A DNA stretch of 64,000 nucleotides from Isoetes taiwanensis (GCA_021234155.1 JAJEKV010000075.1:3875720-3939719); one strand, 5' to 3'; numbered from the stretch's first letter, positions 23,261 through 35,715 are shown. Numbers and translations: made by a program. The notes: generated by a model not told the origin, from the letters alone.

Positions 23261-23686
23261 ATTATTGATAAAAGACCAAGATGACCGACCCTCTTCTGTG
23301 AATGTTAGTAGCATGTTATTCTACATATCATTTACAATCCCAACATACATATTTTATAGCAACGCAGCATGAAACATTGTTGTATAAATGTTATTTGTAG
23401 CCTTTGTTTTTAGCAAGCCTATATAAAAAAATATACATGTTGATATAGCAAATAGCACCAGGGTGCCATTGGCATGTTTATGTATTTCTAATTCTATGTC
23501 CCTCTTTTTTTCTTTTTGCATGATATCTAGCTATTTATTTCAGCTGCAGGTCATTTAGGAACAACATTTCTGTTCGAGAGGGCTTTTAAAAGGGGAGGAC
23601 TCTTTTGATTCAGAGGATGAGGAACATCCCATTATAAAGAAAACTAAGACAACTAAGAAGCCTAACTAGTAAGAAAGATAAAAAAT

Positions 23687-23899
23687 TTGGATATAGTTTG
23701 CCAGGTATGCCAGGAGATTTGGTGTAGAGTTAGCTTGGTCCAGCTTGATACCATTATAGATTTCAGTTACAACGAGATTCAAAATGCAACTTATAACTTC
23801 GACGACGAGGCATTTAGTGGCGCAAGATTTAACCACCTTATGCATGTTGCCAAAGAAAATCTTGATCTTACGAGTGGCACTGATTTAATTCATCGATGA
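23687..23899 (+). CDS. Short unrecognised ORF
   Basis: A 70-codon frame beginning MDIVCQVCQEIWCRVSL, with a C-x2-C...C pattern and an acidic C-terminal half, ending DLIHR. It may be the last exon or tail of the degraded gene upstream, since stops separate it from weak coding-like sequence at 23540-23680. No domain is recognised and the start is arbitrary. Confidence 0.22.
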   Translation: MDIVCQVCQEIWCRVSLVQLDTIIDFSYNEIQNATYNFDDEAFSGARFNHLMHVAKENLDLTSGTDLIHR

Positions 23900-25228
23900 A
23901 TTTCATAATTGTTTTTTAGCAAGTCAATATTCATGCACTGCTTTGTATACAAATTTTGTTTATGTTTATAAATTTGTCAATTTGAGAAATTAATGATGCC
24001 GTTTTTTATATAAAAATAAATAAATCTTGTTAACTTAAGTTGAAATGTTATTTTTTAACTGTTTTTTTGTTTGGCCCTGATTTTTATAGTGCTAAATTTG
24101 ACAAAATATATGTGAAAAAATGCTAAATGGCGCCACATTATTGTATAAAACGCCCTAAAAATGTCTTAAAATAATTTTGTCCCTAATTAGAATCACGATT
24201 TTTCAATTTAACGAAACTGTGCTATTGGGAAAATTAATCACCCCATTTATTGTTTGGTGTCTCCTTTTTCATATTTTGATTCATGTCTTTCCAAGATCTC
24301 CCATGTTGCATTTGTTGTTTTTCATTCACTTTTGTACTTCGTCTTCCTTTTTCTACCTTGTAGTGGAGATTTGCCTCAGTATTCCAGGACAAAATGGACA
24401 TGGAAAATATATTGATTTTATTATGTTGAATCAACCACTACATGTGCTTTTGTAGACGCTTGCAATTGTACTAGCATCTTATCAGGGAGTAGCATCCAAT
24501 TTACAAGATGTAGTATTCACATAGATTCAAAAGAGTTTATAGAACTGTGCCCATGACACAAATCATCAAGGGAAATTTTAAGAGCACATTCAAGGTGTTT
24601 GAAACTCCTGGTCCTTATCCACTATAGTTCATTAAATAGCTAGATAAACTTCTCTTTTTTAATATGTATTGTCGTTCAGAATCAAGGAATTTGCTTCAAA
24701 GTTCTACTTTTTAAGTTCTTAAAATCCTTATGACTAGATGTCTAATAAGCTCTCTCTAGACGCGTGCTTCCACGACCACTACTAGTCTTCACATTGCATT
24801 AAGTGAAAGCTCCTCCACCATCCACCTCGGATAGGTTGTAATCATGAAGAAGACGGTGTCATTACTGATGCGCAAACCTACACTAGAGGCAGCTCCTAGC
24901 CAATCCTACTTCGACCATGTTGAAGCCCCCCACAAGAATCCAATAAATCTCCTAGCCCATACCAAGCATCTTGGACTACAAAGATGCCCATAATGAATCT
25001 TTTGAATGGAAACTATTATGAGCATTTAGGTTCCATGCTCCTGCCCCAAGATAATAGCCATCATTGTGAACTTCGTGTCTCTGCAATATGTAAACATGGT
25101 TTCTTTGATCGTGAGGACGTCCAACCCTAGCATGGTCCTAACTATGACGACCATATGGGTAATCATATCATACGAGCATTATACTCGAATATACAAAAGA
25201 TGGTCGTCACAGGGATGCAAAAAGGTAG
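23900..25228. other. Non-coding stretch
   Basis: AT-rich at first, then more balanced sequence from 24760. No gene, satellite or element end is supported. Confidence 0.4.
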
Positions 25229-25297
25229 TTGCAAAAGACAGGGTTTGACTCACAACCTTCTAGTTGCGAATCACACACCTTTATCAAGTGCACTACC
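25229..25297 (-). ncRNA. Weak tRNA-like (SINE-like) segment
   Basis: On the - strand, TGGTAGTGCACTTG and, about 40 bases on, GGTTGTGAGTCAAACCC resemble degenerate A and B boxes (GGTTNGANTCC type). The matches are imperfect and no poly-A tail was identified. Confidence 0.28.
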
Positions 25298-25509
25298 AAT
25301 ACTTAATTAACAATATTTACGTCTTTTACATAGGGCTATTTCCAAAAGGTTCTAAAATATTCTAGAACCTATATGCATGCGCGATACCTTTTTTTTTTAT
25401 GAACGTGGACCTTTATTACTCTTTTTTTTATGCGTGATACTTGGCATGATCTGTTCATTGGGGTGATGAGATCCTGTCCATTGCCCTATATATATATATA
25501 TATATCACT

Positions 25510-25740
25510 ATATATATACAATTATATTGGGTGCCACAAATGATGTAGAGTCTCAAATGGTGTAGAGATTGATGCCACAAAATTTTGGTAGAGATTGATC
25601 TCGACCGTCCATCTCTGAGATGGACGGCCCAGACGGTGCCACCTCGTAACTCCCCAAGCATCCCTATTGTTGGTGTACCAAAATGTTGATAGAGATTGAT
25701 CTCGGCCGTCCATCTCTGAGATGAACGGCCCACAACAAAA
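25510..25740 (-). repeat. R end of unit 1
   Basis: It contains two copies of a block with GATTGATCTCGACCGTCC / TCTGAGATGGACGGCC, each a near-perfect dyad, near 25585-25630 and 25690-25735. The same block occurs in the R ends of units D and E (49030-49080, 54140-54180). Confidence 0.65.
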
Positions 25741-26101
25741 GCCCCAATTCGATCCCTTGCGATTTGTCTTCTTCAAGCCCTACACCGAAAATTCTGGAAG
25801 AATCGTTCTTCCTGCTGCTTGTGTTGGGCGCACAGCTATGGCCGAGCTGCAGAAGAACTGGCGCCTGATGGCGGATCCGCTCATTTTTCATGGATCAGCA
25901 CAGCTCTCAAGCATGCTGAGCGTGATTTGGGTGCATCTGCCTTCTATCTTCGTGGCAATGTGCCAGGCAGAAGGATGCAAGGATGATATTAGCATGCCTA
26001 TACACTACCACCGGAGACATAAGGTCTGCGGAATGCATTCCAAATCTTCCCAATCAGAAGTTGCCAACGGCCTTACCCGTAGATTTTATCAAAGAATGTA
26101 G
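25721..26101 (+). CDS. Unrecognised ORF starting inside the R end
   Basis: A 126-codon frame starts with MNGPQQKPQFDPLRF inside the R-end dyad and continues through AELQKNWRLMADPLIF to FYQRM. I recognise no family. If transcribed from the R end it would be a chimeric transcript of element plus captured sequence. An overlapping frame at 25983-26240 may be a shifted continuation. Confidence 0.3.
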   Translation: MNGPQQKPQFDPLRFVFFKPYTENSGRIVLPAACVGRTAMAELQKNWRLMADPLIFHGSAQLSSMLSVIWVHLPSIFVAMCQAEGCKDDISMPIHYHRRHKVCGMHSKSSQSEVANGLTRRFYQRM

Positions 26102-26861
26102 CGGTATTTATCACCCATTCTTCCTCTTTTTGTCCGATCCGATGAATTCTCAACACAAGGGGATTATGTTGCGTGCAATGATTATTATTTCCGGCATGGA
26201 GATGGTTCACCAACCGCAGCTTTTAATTCAGACGTTTTAAGAAAGTGCTCAGTATTTTCATCACAGCTTGCTGGTCTTCGATTTCTGCAAGGTATAGAAA
26301 GAATAGCTATGTCTTGTGTTGAATGCTTTGTTGTTGTCCGAGTTATAATCAAATTTCTTTTTGTGCTCTATTTTTTTAGGGGCTGGATATTGTAATGAGT
26401 GTGCAAGCATACCACAGTCTTAGATTATCGTGATTTCTACAGCTTTTATAAAGCTAGTTGCTTCCGATTATTTGGATTATTGTTCTCTCGTCTGTTATAC
26501 ATATTCTGGAACAACCCAACAGGCCTGACACGGACTGTCAAGAACTGGTTGGGTCACAATGGAGGTCCTTCTCTATATTTATGAGCTGTGATAATTTATC
26601 TGGTGCCAAACATGCTTGGTTTTCTATTCTTCTTATTTCCAATGCTCAAAAGATGGGCTGAGAACTCAGACTGGCGTTCAATACGGTTTCTGCTTTGGTG
26701 GTCTCAGGTATCCATTTTCTCCATACATGACTCCTAATAAAGCTTTTATTTATTCCTAAAGGTTATTTATTTTCCAGGAACATTAGTCACGGTAGTTTGT
26801 CATTTTCAATAGCTGTGTTGATCTTGGTAAAATGCCACATGCAGGATTTGTTACATGCACA
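26102..26861. other. Captured sequence of unclear origin
   Basis: Short + strand frames (26399-26661) give pieces such as YRDFYSFYKASCFRLFGLLF without a recognisable domain. They may be decayed exons or introns belonging with the ABCG fragment that follows. Confidence 0.3.
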
Positions 26862-27504
26862 ATTTTGAAGGATGTCAGTGGCGTGCTCAAGCCTGGGAGG
26901 TTAGCTTTTTGTGTCAATAGACGAGTATGCGTTTCATTAATAGGAATTGAAAGACAAGTTTTTCTATCTTTTACAGAATGACACTTCTGCTAGGTCTGCC
27001 AAGTTTTGGAAAAACGAATCTTCTTTTGGCCTTGGTTGGAAAGCTTGATAAAAACCTAAGGTAGACACGTTAATTACTGTACGCTCACAGTCCAGACAAT
27101 CTCATTGATGTTAACGACGAATGATGCAGGTTAAAGGCCAAATTACCTATAATGGTCATGGATTCAATCAACTTGCCGATCTGCTAAATCCTCTTCTATA
27201 CTCTGTTCGATCACACCACGTGTAAGGTACTTAGCATTTATTTCTCTTTTTGACATGGAGAATAGATGGTAATTCAATGCTCAAAGTTTTCCAGATTTTA
27301 TTTCCTGATATTATTAATGTGAGGATATCGATAGTTCTTTACATAGTTTGGACTCTTGATTTGCGGAGGGACCCTATAAGGCAGATTATAAAAGTGTGGA
27401 ATGTTGTCACTGTATAGAAGCTACCTTGGACTGTGCATCTTATAGTGAATCTTATCTCAAGCATTGCATATGTAGGGCAATTTGATTTGCATGTTGCCGA
27501 AATG
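26862..27504 (+). pseudogene. ABCG/PDR-type ABC transporter fragment
   Basis: Exons: 26862-26899 (ILKDVSGVLKPG, the start of the first nucleotide-binding domain) and 26977-27060 (MTLLLGLPSFGKTNLLLALV, the Walker A region). Then from 27130 VKGQITYNGHGFNQ, and near 27460-27504 AYVGQFDLHVAEM. Order and spacing match plant pleiotropic-drug-resistance ABCG proteins. Walker A is degraded (family GPPGSGKTT; here G-L-P-S-F-G-K-T-N). Splice borders are recognisable (GGGAG|gttagc, tttacag|A), but the third junction is out of frame. Only about 90 residues of a protein that is usually near 1400 are present, so this is a captured genomic fragment. Confidence 0.78.
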
Positions 27505-27976
27505 CTTAGACGCTTTATATTGAAAGTTAAGTGTGGTTTTGTCAAATGTAATAATAGTGTTGGCTTAGCTAAGTTCTTTGAAATCTGCTTTTGCAAAAGC
27601 ATGTTCAGGCCATGTAGGACATTCTTCCAAATTTATTTTGCAAGGTTGAAAGCACTTGTTGAGAGAATTCTTCATGAGCTTAGCAGTGACTCTAGAATGG
27701 GCGCGTATTTGCATTTCTCACTATTATGTCTGTAAAAGAAACTCAGTGTGTTTTGCGTGCAGGCTGCAGACATTGTTACCATTAAAGTGCACATTGACAG
27801 AAGTCGAACAAGGCTATGGAACAAGTAGCCTGTGTAAAATATGGTCTGAGCTTTTACTTTGGACAGTGGGCTTATTTTTGAGGTATCAGGTGCTAAATGA
27901 TGATGAAATGCTCCAAGCACTATTTCTTGAAGACCTATCATTGAGTTGCACGAGGTAATCTTAAAATGGTGATAGT

Positions 27977-28461
27977 TCATATTGGATACCTTTTGCTATG
28001 TTCCTTCCTCTTTTCTTTTTTCAACTTTTGAGCTTTCTTGTTGCTGACCTTATCACGTTTCTTCAATTTCTGTGTCTTTTCCTTCTTCCATGTTTCAAGA
28101 GGAACAGAGCCAGGCAAATTGGGTCCTAAAATCCTCTCCTCCCAGTCTTTCCGGAACTTGTTGACATGGCTACAAGCCTGCACATCCTCACCTACCCTTC
28201 ACAACTATGGTCCAGTTTCATCCATTCGAGAGCCAATAGCACCTCGTCCACACTGTAGCTGTTCTCAGGATGCTTCCTGGTGTGCCCAAACTTCTTTCCA
28301 GGCCCTTGAGAATCTCTATGCTCATGCTTCCTTTTATGCCTATTCTCCTGCTCAAATTCCAATTCTGCCTCTCGCTTCCTCCACATTTCATTAACTTCAA
28401 CCGTACGATTCACTAGACAAGATTTTCCAGAGATAGATAGGAACTTTGATGTTCTCCGCAT
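27977..28461 (-). pseudogene. Lys/Glu-rich protein fragment, frameshifted
   Basis: From 28461 the frame reads ...VNEMWRKREAELEFEQENRH, then SYSVDEVLLALEWMKLDH. After a one-base frameshift near 28193 it reads ACSHVNKFRKDWEERILG and a very basic tail (KKEKTQKLKKRDK...) ending at 27977. The basic tail suggests a nuclear or nucleolar protein. I do not recognise the family. It reads L to R within unit 1, opposite to the other captured fragments. Confidence 0.45.
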
Positions 28462-28888
28462 GTCATAAAAGGCACATTAGAACACGTACATTGTTGGACT
28501 CCACGCACTGTCGCTTGCAAGAAATGTGGATTGGGGTGCATCCTCACGTTACTCAATATAATGCGTTACTGAATGGCAATTTACGCAACCCATCAGATTA
28601 AATTTTCCAAAGCCTGCTATTCTGATCCCTTGGTGTGTTTCTTCATGGAAAATGCAAGAGACTGAATTGATCTTTTAGAATTCTGCATGTTTTCTTCCTA
28701 AACCTTTTCTCTAGAGATCAAGATTGACTTGCATCTTCTAGTTTTTTCCTTCACTCCAATAATGGGTTTTTCTTTGTAAGCATAGGTAGCTGCTACCTGG
28801 AGCTGGTACAACAGAGATTGAATTAAATTTGCCAACCCTCTTTACTCTAAGCTCTCCTGGAATAATTCTTTCTAGCGCACTGTGATGA

Positions 28889-29562
28889 AGTGCAATCGGG
28901 CCTAGCGCCACTGATCAGACACAGAGGAAGTTATATATTGGTGGTCTGGCATATGATACATCAAATGAGACACTGTTAAAAATATTTTCACAGTATGGGG
29001 AAATTGAAGAAGGCGCAGTTGCGTATGACAAGAATACAAATAAGTCTCGGTAGGTTACTGTTTGCAAATAACACCCATTGCCTCACAGTGCTGCTGTTCT
29101 TAATTGGATGCATTTATGCAGTGGCTTTGCATTTACCACTTATAAAAGTGTGGAAGCTGCCAAGAAAGTAATTGGTGATTCAAACAAGACAATTGAGGTA
29201 GCATATGAAATCAGCATTGCTTTAAGTTTAAATTGTTTCTGACATATGCTGAACATTCTTAATACACAGGGACGACATTTGATTGTCGAGCTAGTAGCAG
29301 AAGGTCAGAATTTGTAGGTTATCTGAGGCCTCCCATGCCATCTGAGGGGGCTGCGGTGTTACGATTTTCTCCTTATGCCCCAGGATTTCCTGCATATAAT
29401 GCTCAGGTTGCTTATGCTGGTATTGCGCCAAATCCTCAATATGCAGCCGTGACAGCGCCAATGCCACAATATAATCATGCGCAATATGCGCAATATGTTC
29501 CAGCTCCACCAGGACAACTCCCAGCAGCAGGAGGCGTTCCGACATATTACACAGGCACATGA
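28889..29562 (+). pseudogene. RRM protein fragment, UBA2/hnRNP-like
   Basis: Three exons with clean borders: 28889-29049 (CG|gtaggt), 29122-29197 (GAG|gtagca) and 29270-29317. They encode one RRM, with RNP2 KLYIGGL, then NETLLKIFSQYGEIEEGAVA, RNP1 SRGFAFTTY, and GRHLIVELVAEGQ. The frame stops at 29315-29317. A shifted frame to 29562 gives an Ala/Pro/Tyr/Gln-rich tail (PGFPAYNAQVAYAGIAPNPQ), typical of UBP1-associated UBA2 and hnRNP-like proteins. It probably represents the second RRM and tail of such a gene; the first RRM is absent. Retained introns show the capture was from genomic DNA, not mRNA. Confidence 0.75.
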
Positions 29563-31529
29563 CAGATTCAAATGTTTCCAAAGAGAACTAAATTCCAATT
29601 TATGGTATGGCACAGGTAATCACAAGTAAACCATTGTGGATGCTGCAGAAACATTTCCCAGGTTAGATAACTGTTAGGTTTCCCTTTCAGGGTCTCTTAA
29701 TCTGCTTATTTAGAAGTTCTCAGAAATATGAAGTTCAATTGTATATTATTATAGTGAGAAGCTTATATGTAAGTGAATGCATGTTCATTCTACCAAGGTA
29801 ATTGATTGATCTCTAGTGCATGAAAAATATGTAGTGTTCTGAGATCTGTTTTAGTACTTTATTAAACAAGTGCACATTTAATGAATGAGTCATGATTCTG
29901 CTCAAACATTATGGATGTTCAAGTGATCAAGAAGACATGTTCTATAATTAATAAAATTATCATTCCTGACATTGTTATGGTGCTGAAAGAGAACTGCATT
30001 CAGCAATTTTTAAATTGCTCAAAAGGGGAGGAAAGGCATGTTGAGGGCGTGGTTGGTTGGAAGGCGTTTTCTTTCCTTGATATGTTGGGATGGCTTGGGA
30101 TGTGTCACATGCCTTATCCTCTTGGACATTTTTCTTCTCAAGAGAAAAATGGACCAACAATGGAGCTTGAATCGTTTACTAGCCAGAAAATAGGTCATTT
30201 TAATATTTGTCTATTTTTTTTTATCTGTCTTTTTCTACGATATTTTTTTGAGGACTAGAGCACTTGCTTTTTAGTTATTTCTAAAATTATGAGGTAAGTT
30301 TGGCCTTTCCGTATTTTAGCACTTGAACACTTTATCATTGGCTTCTACAATAATTTTGGTCCCTCTTATAGTTGGACAGTATGCTTTAGGAAGTTACTTA
30401 TGCTGGTGAATAAGTGCTAATGTGTCTTTGCCTAGCCTATTGTGCACAATGATTGGGTAAGGAGGACCTAAAATTTTGGTAACTCATTGCAGACTATCTT
30501 GTCATATCCTTTACAATGAGTCAAATCTCTCTGCATTATCTGCATAAAATAGCCAAGTAAAGTTGGATGAAGAGACTGTCATTTCATTACTAGCAATCCA
30601 TCTACATTAATGAATATTTTTTTTTTTCAGCAGAGCAGTGGATTAGGATGCATGGATTTTGTATGCAAGCAAGACACGTGCAAGCCCCTCTATAAACGGA
30701 TGAAAATTGTATGGTAGGTTAGAATAGATTCCATTATTTCTATGATAAAACTTGATTTTCTGGTAGATATCCTACTGCATAAGATTGAGGCAAAAAATTT
30801 CAGCGTATCATTCGACATATGATACTCAAATTGCTCTGCTGTTTCAACCTAGCATAAAGAATTTTGAGTGTAGAAGCTTCGTGCATCTATGCCATGTAGT
30901 TCGTAACAATGTAATTATCAGTTTTAAATATACAACCTTCTCATACCCACCATGTTGCTCCGTTGAATTAGAATTGCATTAGAAACAAATTCCATTTTGT
31001 ACTCGACTAGAGAGCTTATCTATGATTGGATATTTTAAAGAATAATGTTATGTGCATACCAACGTGTAGAGCCCAGTGCAGTCCTCCCTTCACAAACTTT
31101 AGAATGCCGCTTTAGAATGCCCTTTTCTTTTTGCTTATCGAAATCTACGACATTTGATTAATCATATCGCACTTAGTTCGATTTCAATCTACTTACTATA
31201 GATAAAAGAAGGGGTGTAACTTAAGGTTTATGTAAACTTCTTTATTTACACAGTATGTTCACTCATTGTCAAGACCTAAGTTAACCTACATAGTCTTGCA
31301 TAAACAACCCTTTGAAAACAAATGGATGAACTACATTTGGTAATTGTGTGAAAACTATACAAGCGAGTTCAAGGCATATATTAGGAGTCAAGGCCATGCT
31401 CAAGTACTGTGAATTGTATAAATCAATCATATGAGAAAATGTAAGCAAATAGTTCCAACCTTGAAAAGCTTAGATTACGTGAGAATGAGTACTTCTGCTA
31501 TTGTATAAATGTACTAGAATATTTGCAGA
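29563..31529. other. Non-coding part of unit 1
   Basis: AT-rich sequence without recognisable gene pieces. A 115-codon frame at 29911-30258 has no motif and a hydrophobic end; I do not support it as a gene. Confidence 0.4.
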
Positions 31530-32110
31530 ATCTTGGAGGTTTATGGGAAACGTAAAGAAATCTTGAAGTTTTTAGTGGAATCTTCATAGATTATTGAAGG
31601 CTCTAAGGAAATCTTTATGGAATACTAGAGAGTCTAGTGGAATCTTCGAAGGATCTTTGGAAACCTAAGGGTTGATAGAATCTCAATGAATTTAGGAAAA
31701 TCTTAGAGAATCTAAGGGAATTTTTTGTAGAATCTTCAGGAATCTATTGGCATCTTTCTAAGAGCTGGGATCTTTAGGAAGTCTTAGGGAGATGTAAAGG
31801 AATCTTGAAGAATCTAGGGGCATCTTCATAGAATATTGGTGAATCTAGGAGGCTCTGGGTGGAATCTTAGAGAATCTTAAGTGGATCCAAGGGAACCTTG
31901 AGAAATCTAGTGGAGTTTTCATGGAAAGGGCATCCAAGGGAATCTTTATGGAACCTTGGAGAAACTAAGAGGATCTGCAGGGGAAATTACAGGAATGTTG
32001 GACGAATCTAATGGAATATGAAAGGGAGCTTGGGGAATTTAGCTTCTTTGTGTTAATACAACGAAGAATTGGGAAAACTAAGGAACTTTTGCATGGAATC
32101 TTGAAGTGCT
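31530..32110 (-). repeat. L-side GGAATCT array of unit 1
   Basis: A degenerate array of words such as GGAATCTT, AGAATCTAGG and GGAATCTTCATAGAAT with irregular spacing. It is the reverse complement in style of the GATTCC arrays of forward units. Confidence 0.75.
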
Positions 32111-32387
32111 TTAGATTGCAATGCATATAAGAAATGGTAATCGTTTAACAGATCTAAAGCAGCACTTTCGCCAAAAGTAGTGACTAGCCAATTCCCAAGA
32201 AAAACCACTTCTTTGCACCCAAGCACTAAGGAAGTACCTCATAGAAAATAGAAACTAGATGTAAAGGAACAGATTGACCCATAGTTCGACCATGATCACG
32301 AGTGTAAATTTCACTTGAACTTAAAATCTTTATGCTAAAATCCTCTGCAAAAATCTCGATCACAGCAAACACTCGATTTTAACACTT

Positions 32388-32404
32388 CTCATAGTACTAA
32401 GACT

Positions 32405-32494
<90 letters not shown>

Positions 32495-32510
32495 AGTGTT
32501 TGTAATATGA
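32388..32510. repeat. TA microsatellite between two facing L ends
   Basis: About 90 bp of (TA)n (32405-32493) lies between CTCATAGTACTAAGACTTG and CAAGTGTTTGTAATATGAG. The arms are imperfect inverted repeats, so the whole segment can form one long hairpin. Confidence 0.9.
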
Positions 32511-32544
32511 GGGATTGCATGAAGCCGACCCTGCAAAACACACC

Positions 32545-33850
32545 CAACGTGAAAGATTCCCCTAGATTTTTGAAGATTAGCCCAAGGTTCCTTTAGATTA
32601 TGCAATATTCTATGTAGATTCTCCTAGATTCTCGTAGATTCTACGAAGATTCCCCTAGATTCTTCAAGATTCTATCAAGATTCCTCTCGAATCTCAAAGA
32701 TTTCCCTGGATTTTCTAAGATTCTCTTTAGATCCCACAAGGTTTTTAAAGATTACCCCAAGAATCCTATAGATTTTCCAAGATTCCATGTAGATTCCATT
32801 AGATTTTCCAAGATTCTATAAAGATTCCCCTAGAATCCCTAAGTTTCTCTTGAGATTCCTCTAGATTCTCTAAGATCCTATGAAGATTCCCCTAGATAAA
32901 GATTCGCTTGAGATTTTCTTAGATTCTCCTGGATTCCCAAAGATTCCCTTAGATTCTCAAAACTTTTAGGAAGATTCCCCTAGAAACTCTAAGATTCTTT
33001 GGTGAGTCTTCTAGATTCTCTAAGATTCCATTAAGATTCCTCTAGGTTCTTAAAGATTTTATCCCATACATTCCCAAAGAAGCACTTGAGATTCCTATAG
33101 ATTCTCTTGAGATTCGCTTAGATTTCTCCGAGATTCTCAAAGATTCTCTTAGATCCTTAAAGTTCTACAAAGATTCTTAAGATTCTACGGAGATTCCCCT
33201 AGATTTTACTAAGATTCCCCTAGATCCTCCAAGATTCCATCTAGATTCCCATAGATTCTTAAAGATTTCATGAAGATTCCTTTAGATTCTCCTAGATTCT
33301 CTAAAAATTCCCCTAGATTTCAAAAGAATACCCCAAGATTCCTCTAGATTCTTCAAGATTCTATGAAAATTAGATTCTTCTAGATTCTCCAAATTCTCAA
33401 AGATTTGAGGAATATTCCCCTAGATTTCTAAAGGATCGCTTGGGATTCATATAGATTCTCTTCAGATTCCTCTAGCTCCTTAGATTCTATGAAGATTCCC
33501 CTAGACTCCCCAAGATTCCTTCAAGATTCCTCTAGGTTCTTAAAGATATTATCAATATTCCCTTACATTTTCAAAGATGCTCTCTTGAATTCCTATAGAT
33601 TCTCTAAGATTCTCATGATATTCCTTTGGATTCTCTAACATCGATGTCCAGATCTTATGTTGAGGCTATCTAGGAAATGTCATGTTTGAGGACTTGTATT
33701 TTCCAACATTTTCTCTAGATCCCTCTAAGGTTCCCTAAGATTCCACAAAGATTCCCCATATTATATGAAGGTTCTCCTTAAATTTCCTTAAGGTTCCTCT
33801 AGATTCTCGAAGATTCCTTAAGCTTGGCAAGATTCTTGAAATACCACAAG
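32545..33850 (+). repeat. L-side GATTCC array of unit A
   Basis: About 1.3 kb of degenerate words such as AGATTCCCCTAGATTCT, AAGATTC and CTTAGATTCTC with irregular 8-20 bp spacing. It is too diverged for a fixed period. Confidence 0.8.
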
Positions 33851-34639
33851 TTATTGAAGTGATAATGCTACGTTTTGCATTGATGTACCTTGAGGGATTG
33901 TACAAAGTTTAAATTCCCCACGTCCCTTTTCCATTAAGGCAGAATACCTTCTGATACGGCCAAAAATGTTGAAATTAAGAGTAGTAATCCAGGCCTTTGC
34001 TCACAATTAAAAATTTTTGGAAAGTGCGTAATGTGTTGATAGAGCCTGCATTGTCTAGATGTATTTGGACGTAGGTGGACTCATGATGTCAAGTTCTTTT
34101 TGCTTAATTTGAGCAAGATACTTGTACATAGATCGAATGAGGTAGCAACACCATTTGATCAAAAAGATGTTAGTAACATATGTTTAGATTCCTTGAGATT
34201 TTTTAAGTTGGTGTAAAGCCATTATGGTGCTTCAATAATGCTTTAGGTCAAGAATTATACAAAATCTGTATTGTAGCTAGGATTGAAGGCAACAATTCCT
34301 ATCCTAGGGCATTGTATACAATTGATCAATTGCATAAAGGCAATGAGACAGAAAAAGAAGTTATATAGAATCCATCAAGATCGGTTAATTTAAAATTTGT
34401 GCCATATTTCATAGTAAGAATAACATTCCTACTGAAATACGATTCAATAAGAGAGCAATGATTGTCTAGCAGATTGAGAAGCATCCGCTGATCCATTTAA
34501 AACATAAAAATAAACAAACATACACCGCATCTTCTTGTAGCCATAGAAAACAAACAAAAGAAGGATAAAGAGGTAAAAAAATAGAGCATATCAGACCTTT
34601 TTCAAGGGGAGATATGAAAGGGATTTTTTTTTTTTAACT
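33851..34639. other. Non-coding segment of unit A
   Basis: Includes the region matching the second RRM exon and introns of unit B. In unit A, the acceptor and first codons of that exon (near 34480-34500) are altered. No other gene piece is recognised. Confidence 0.4.
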
Positions 34640-34719
34640 TCTTTGGGGATGTTTTTGATCATCATAGTAGTTCTTGAATTCTTCATATTCTTGAGGGCTT
34701 CAAATTCGTCAGAAACACA
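34640..34719 (-). pseudogene. TERMINAL EAR1/Mei2-like RRM exon, unit A copy
   Basis: The exon after the acceptor at 34722-34720 encodes CVSDEFEALKNMKNSRTTMM then IKNIP, the start of the C-terminal Mei2-type RRM (family RTTLMIKNIPNKYS). In this copy, the codons after IKNIP are changed (reading KEV, then a Lys run) where unit B has SKYS, so the exon end is destroyed. Confidence 0.72.
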
Positions 34720-35401
34720 CTGTACATCACGGGAGGGCACAAAAGAATATGATAGCATGTTCATATGAACAAAGATAAAACAGTAGTTATAGACATCTTT
34801 ATTGCTGCTAATTTTCTTCAATGGCATCTACATCTCCAATGTAGATATATCTAGTATGGCATTCGACAATTCAATCAACCTGAAGTTGCCAAGATCAACT
34901 AATTGAATTCTATTTAATTCTTACATGCCATGTTCTTGGTACTTAGAAAAGGCAGGTTTCAATTGCACTAATTGCAATGTCTTGATGTAATTTACTGTTA
35001 CATTGATCTAGCGGATGCATATGGCATCTTCCAAAATGCATCACCATTTCTGCCATGGCAATTAAGTTGAGAAAACTACTAACAAATTCTTATCTTTCAA
35101 AAACCATATGAAAATTATGAGGTTACTCCCTTATAGGTGGTGAGCATAGCCACTAGCATTTGAGGACCATGAACACTTAAAATAGAGGTAAAATACTTGA
35201 ACAGAGCCTAGTCTATCCAAGGATTTACCGTAGTTGTGCCCCCATTTACGAAAGTGGGATATTTCCAGAAGAGCAACTGAGTGATTAAAAGCATTCTTTA
35301 TCTTCGCAGTTGATGCCTCTTGGACACCAAGTCTACTTCACATCTATGCTTCTAGACGGTCTAAAGTGCAATGCATGTGATGGAATATCCAAGTTTACCC
35401 C

Positions 35402-35672
35402 CTTATGCCAAGATTATATTGGGCCATTCTAGATGTGCTGAGTCCACCTGAAGAATCGAAGCCACCCAATCCCAAAAGGCTTGGATTTTGGGGCAGAAAA
35501 ACTTGTGGTTTATGTCCTCGATGCCTCCAGGGTAACAGCTATCTAAGACGACTCTTCCCTTCAGGAGCCATACTTTGCTTGCACGTCCATTACGCTAGCT
35601 TAACCATTTAAAAAACTGTATTGTTCTGTTGCAGAATGAGGACCAGCATCTCTTCAACTGTCCGACACATTC
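35402..35672 (-). mobile_element. LINE zf-RVT fragment in unit A
   Basis: Reading leftwards: LKRCWSSFCNRTIQFFKWLS, a stop, then RNGRASKVWLLKGRVVLDS and FFCPKIQAFWDWV. This aligns along its length with the zf-RVT region of the LINE at 10730-10960 (KKCWSSYCTKKVQLFMWLSW ... FFCPRIRAFWDWV). It interrupts the TERMINAL EAR1-like sequence, which lies on both sides. The same insertion is in unit B, so it predates duplication of the unit. Confidence 0.8.
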
Positions 35673-35715
35673 CAGGGCCGAGATGTGCATGTAGGCTGGC
35701 CTAGATGGCAAGCCA

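Larger units (their letters stand above)
25510..32410 (-). mobile_element. Unit 1 of the TA-joined element chain (inverted)
   Basis: The left edge is an R end (TATATATACAATTATATTGG, then CCGTCCATCTCTGAGATGGACGG-type dyads, 25510-25740). The right edge is an L end read backwards (CTCATAGTACTAAGACTTG, 32388-32406), preceded by a GGAATCT-oriented array (31530-32110). Between lie host-gene fragments: ABCG/PDR transporter, a Lys-rich protein and a UBA2-like RRM protein. The unit meets unit A head-to-head at a TA microsatellite. The element class is inferred from structure; no transposase is present. Confidence 0.6.

Noticed and set aside
27656-27958. 100-codon + strand frame after the ABCG fragment
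   Set aside because: I tried to align it to the next ABCG blocks and found no convincing match.
32360-32605. ORFs with alternating Tyr-Ile
   Set aside because: This is translation of the TA microsatellite; the same artefact occurs at 40585-40880.
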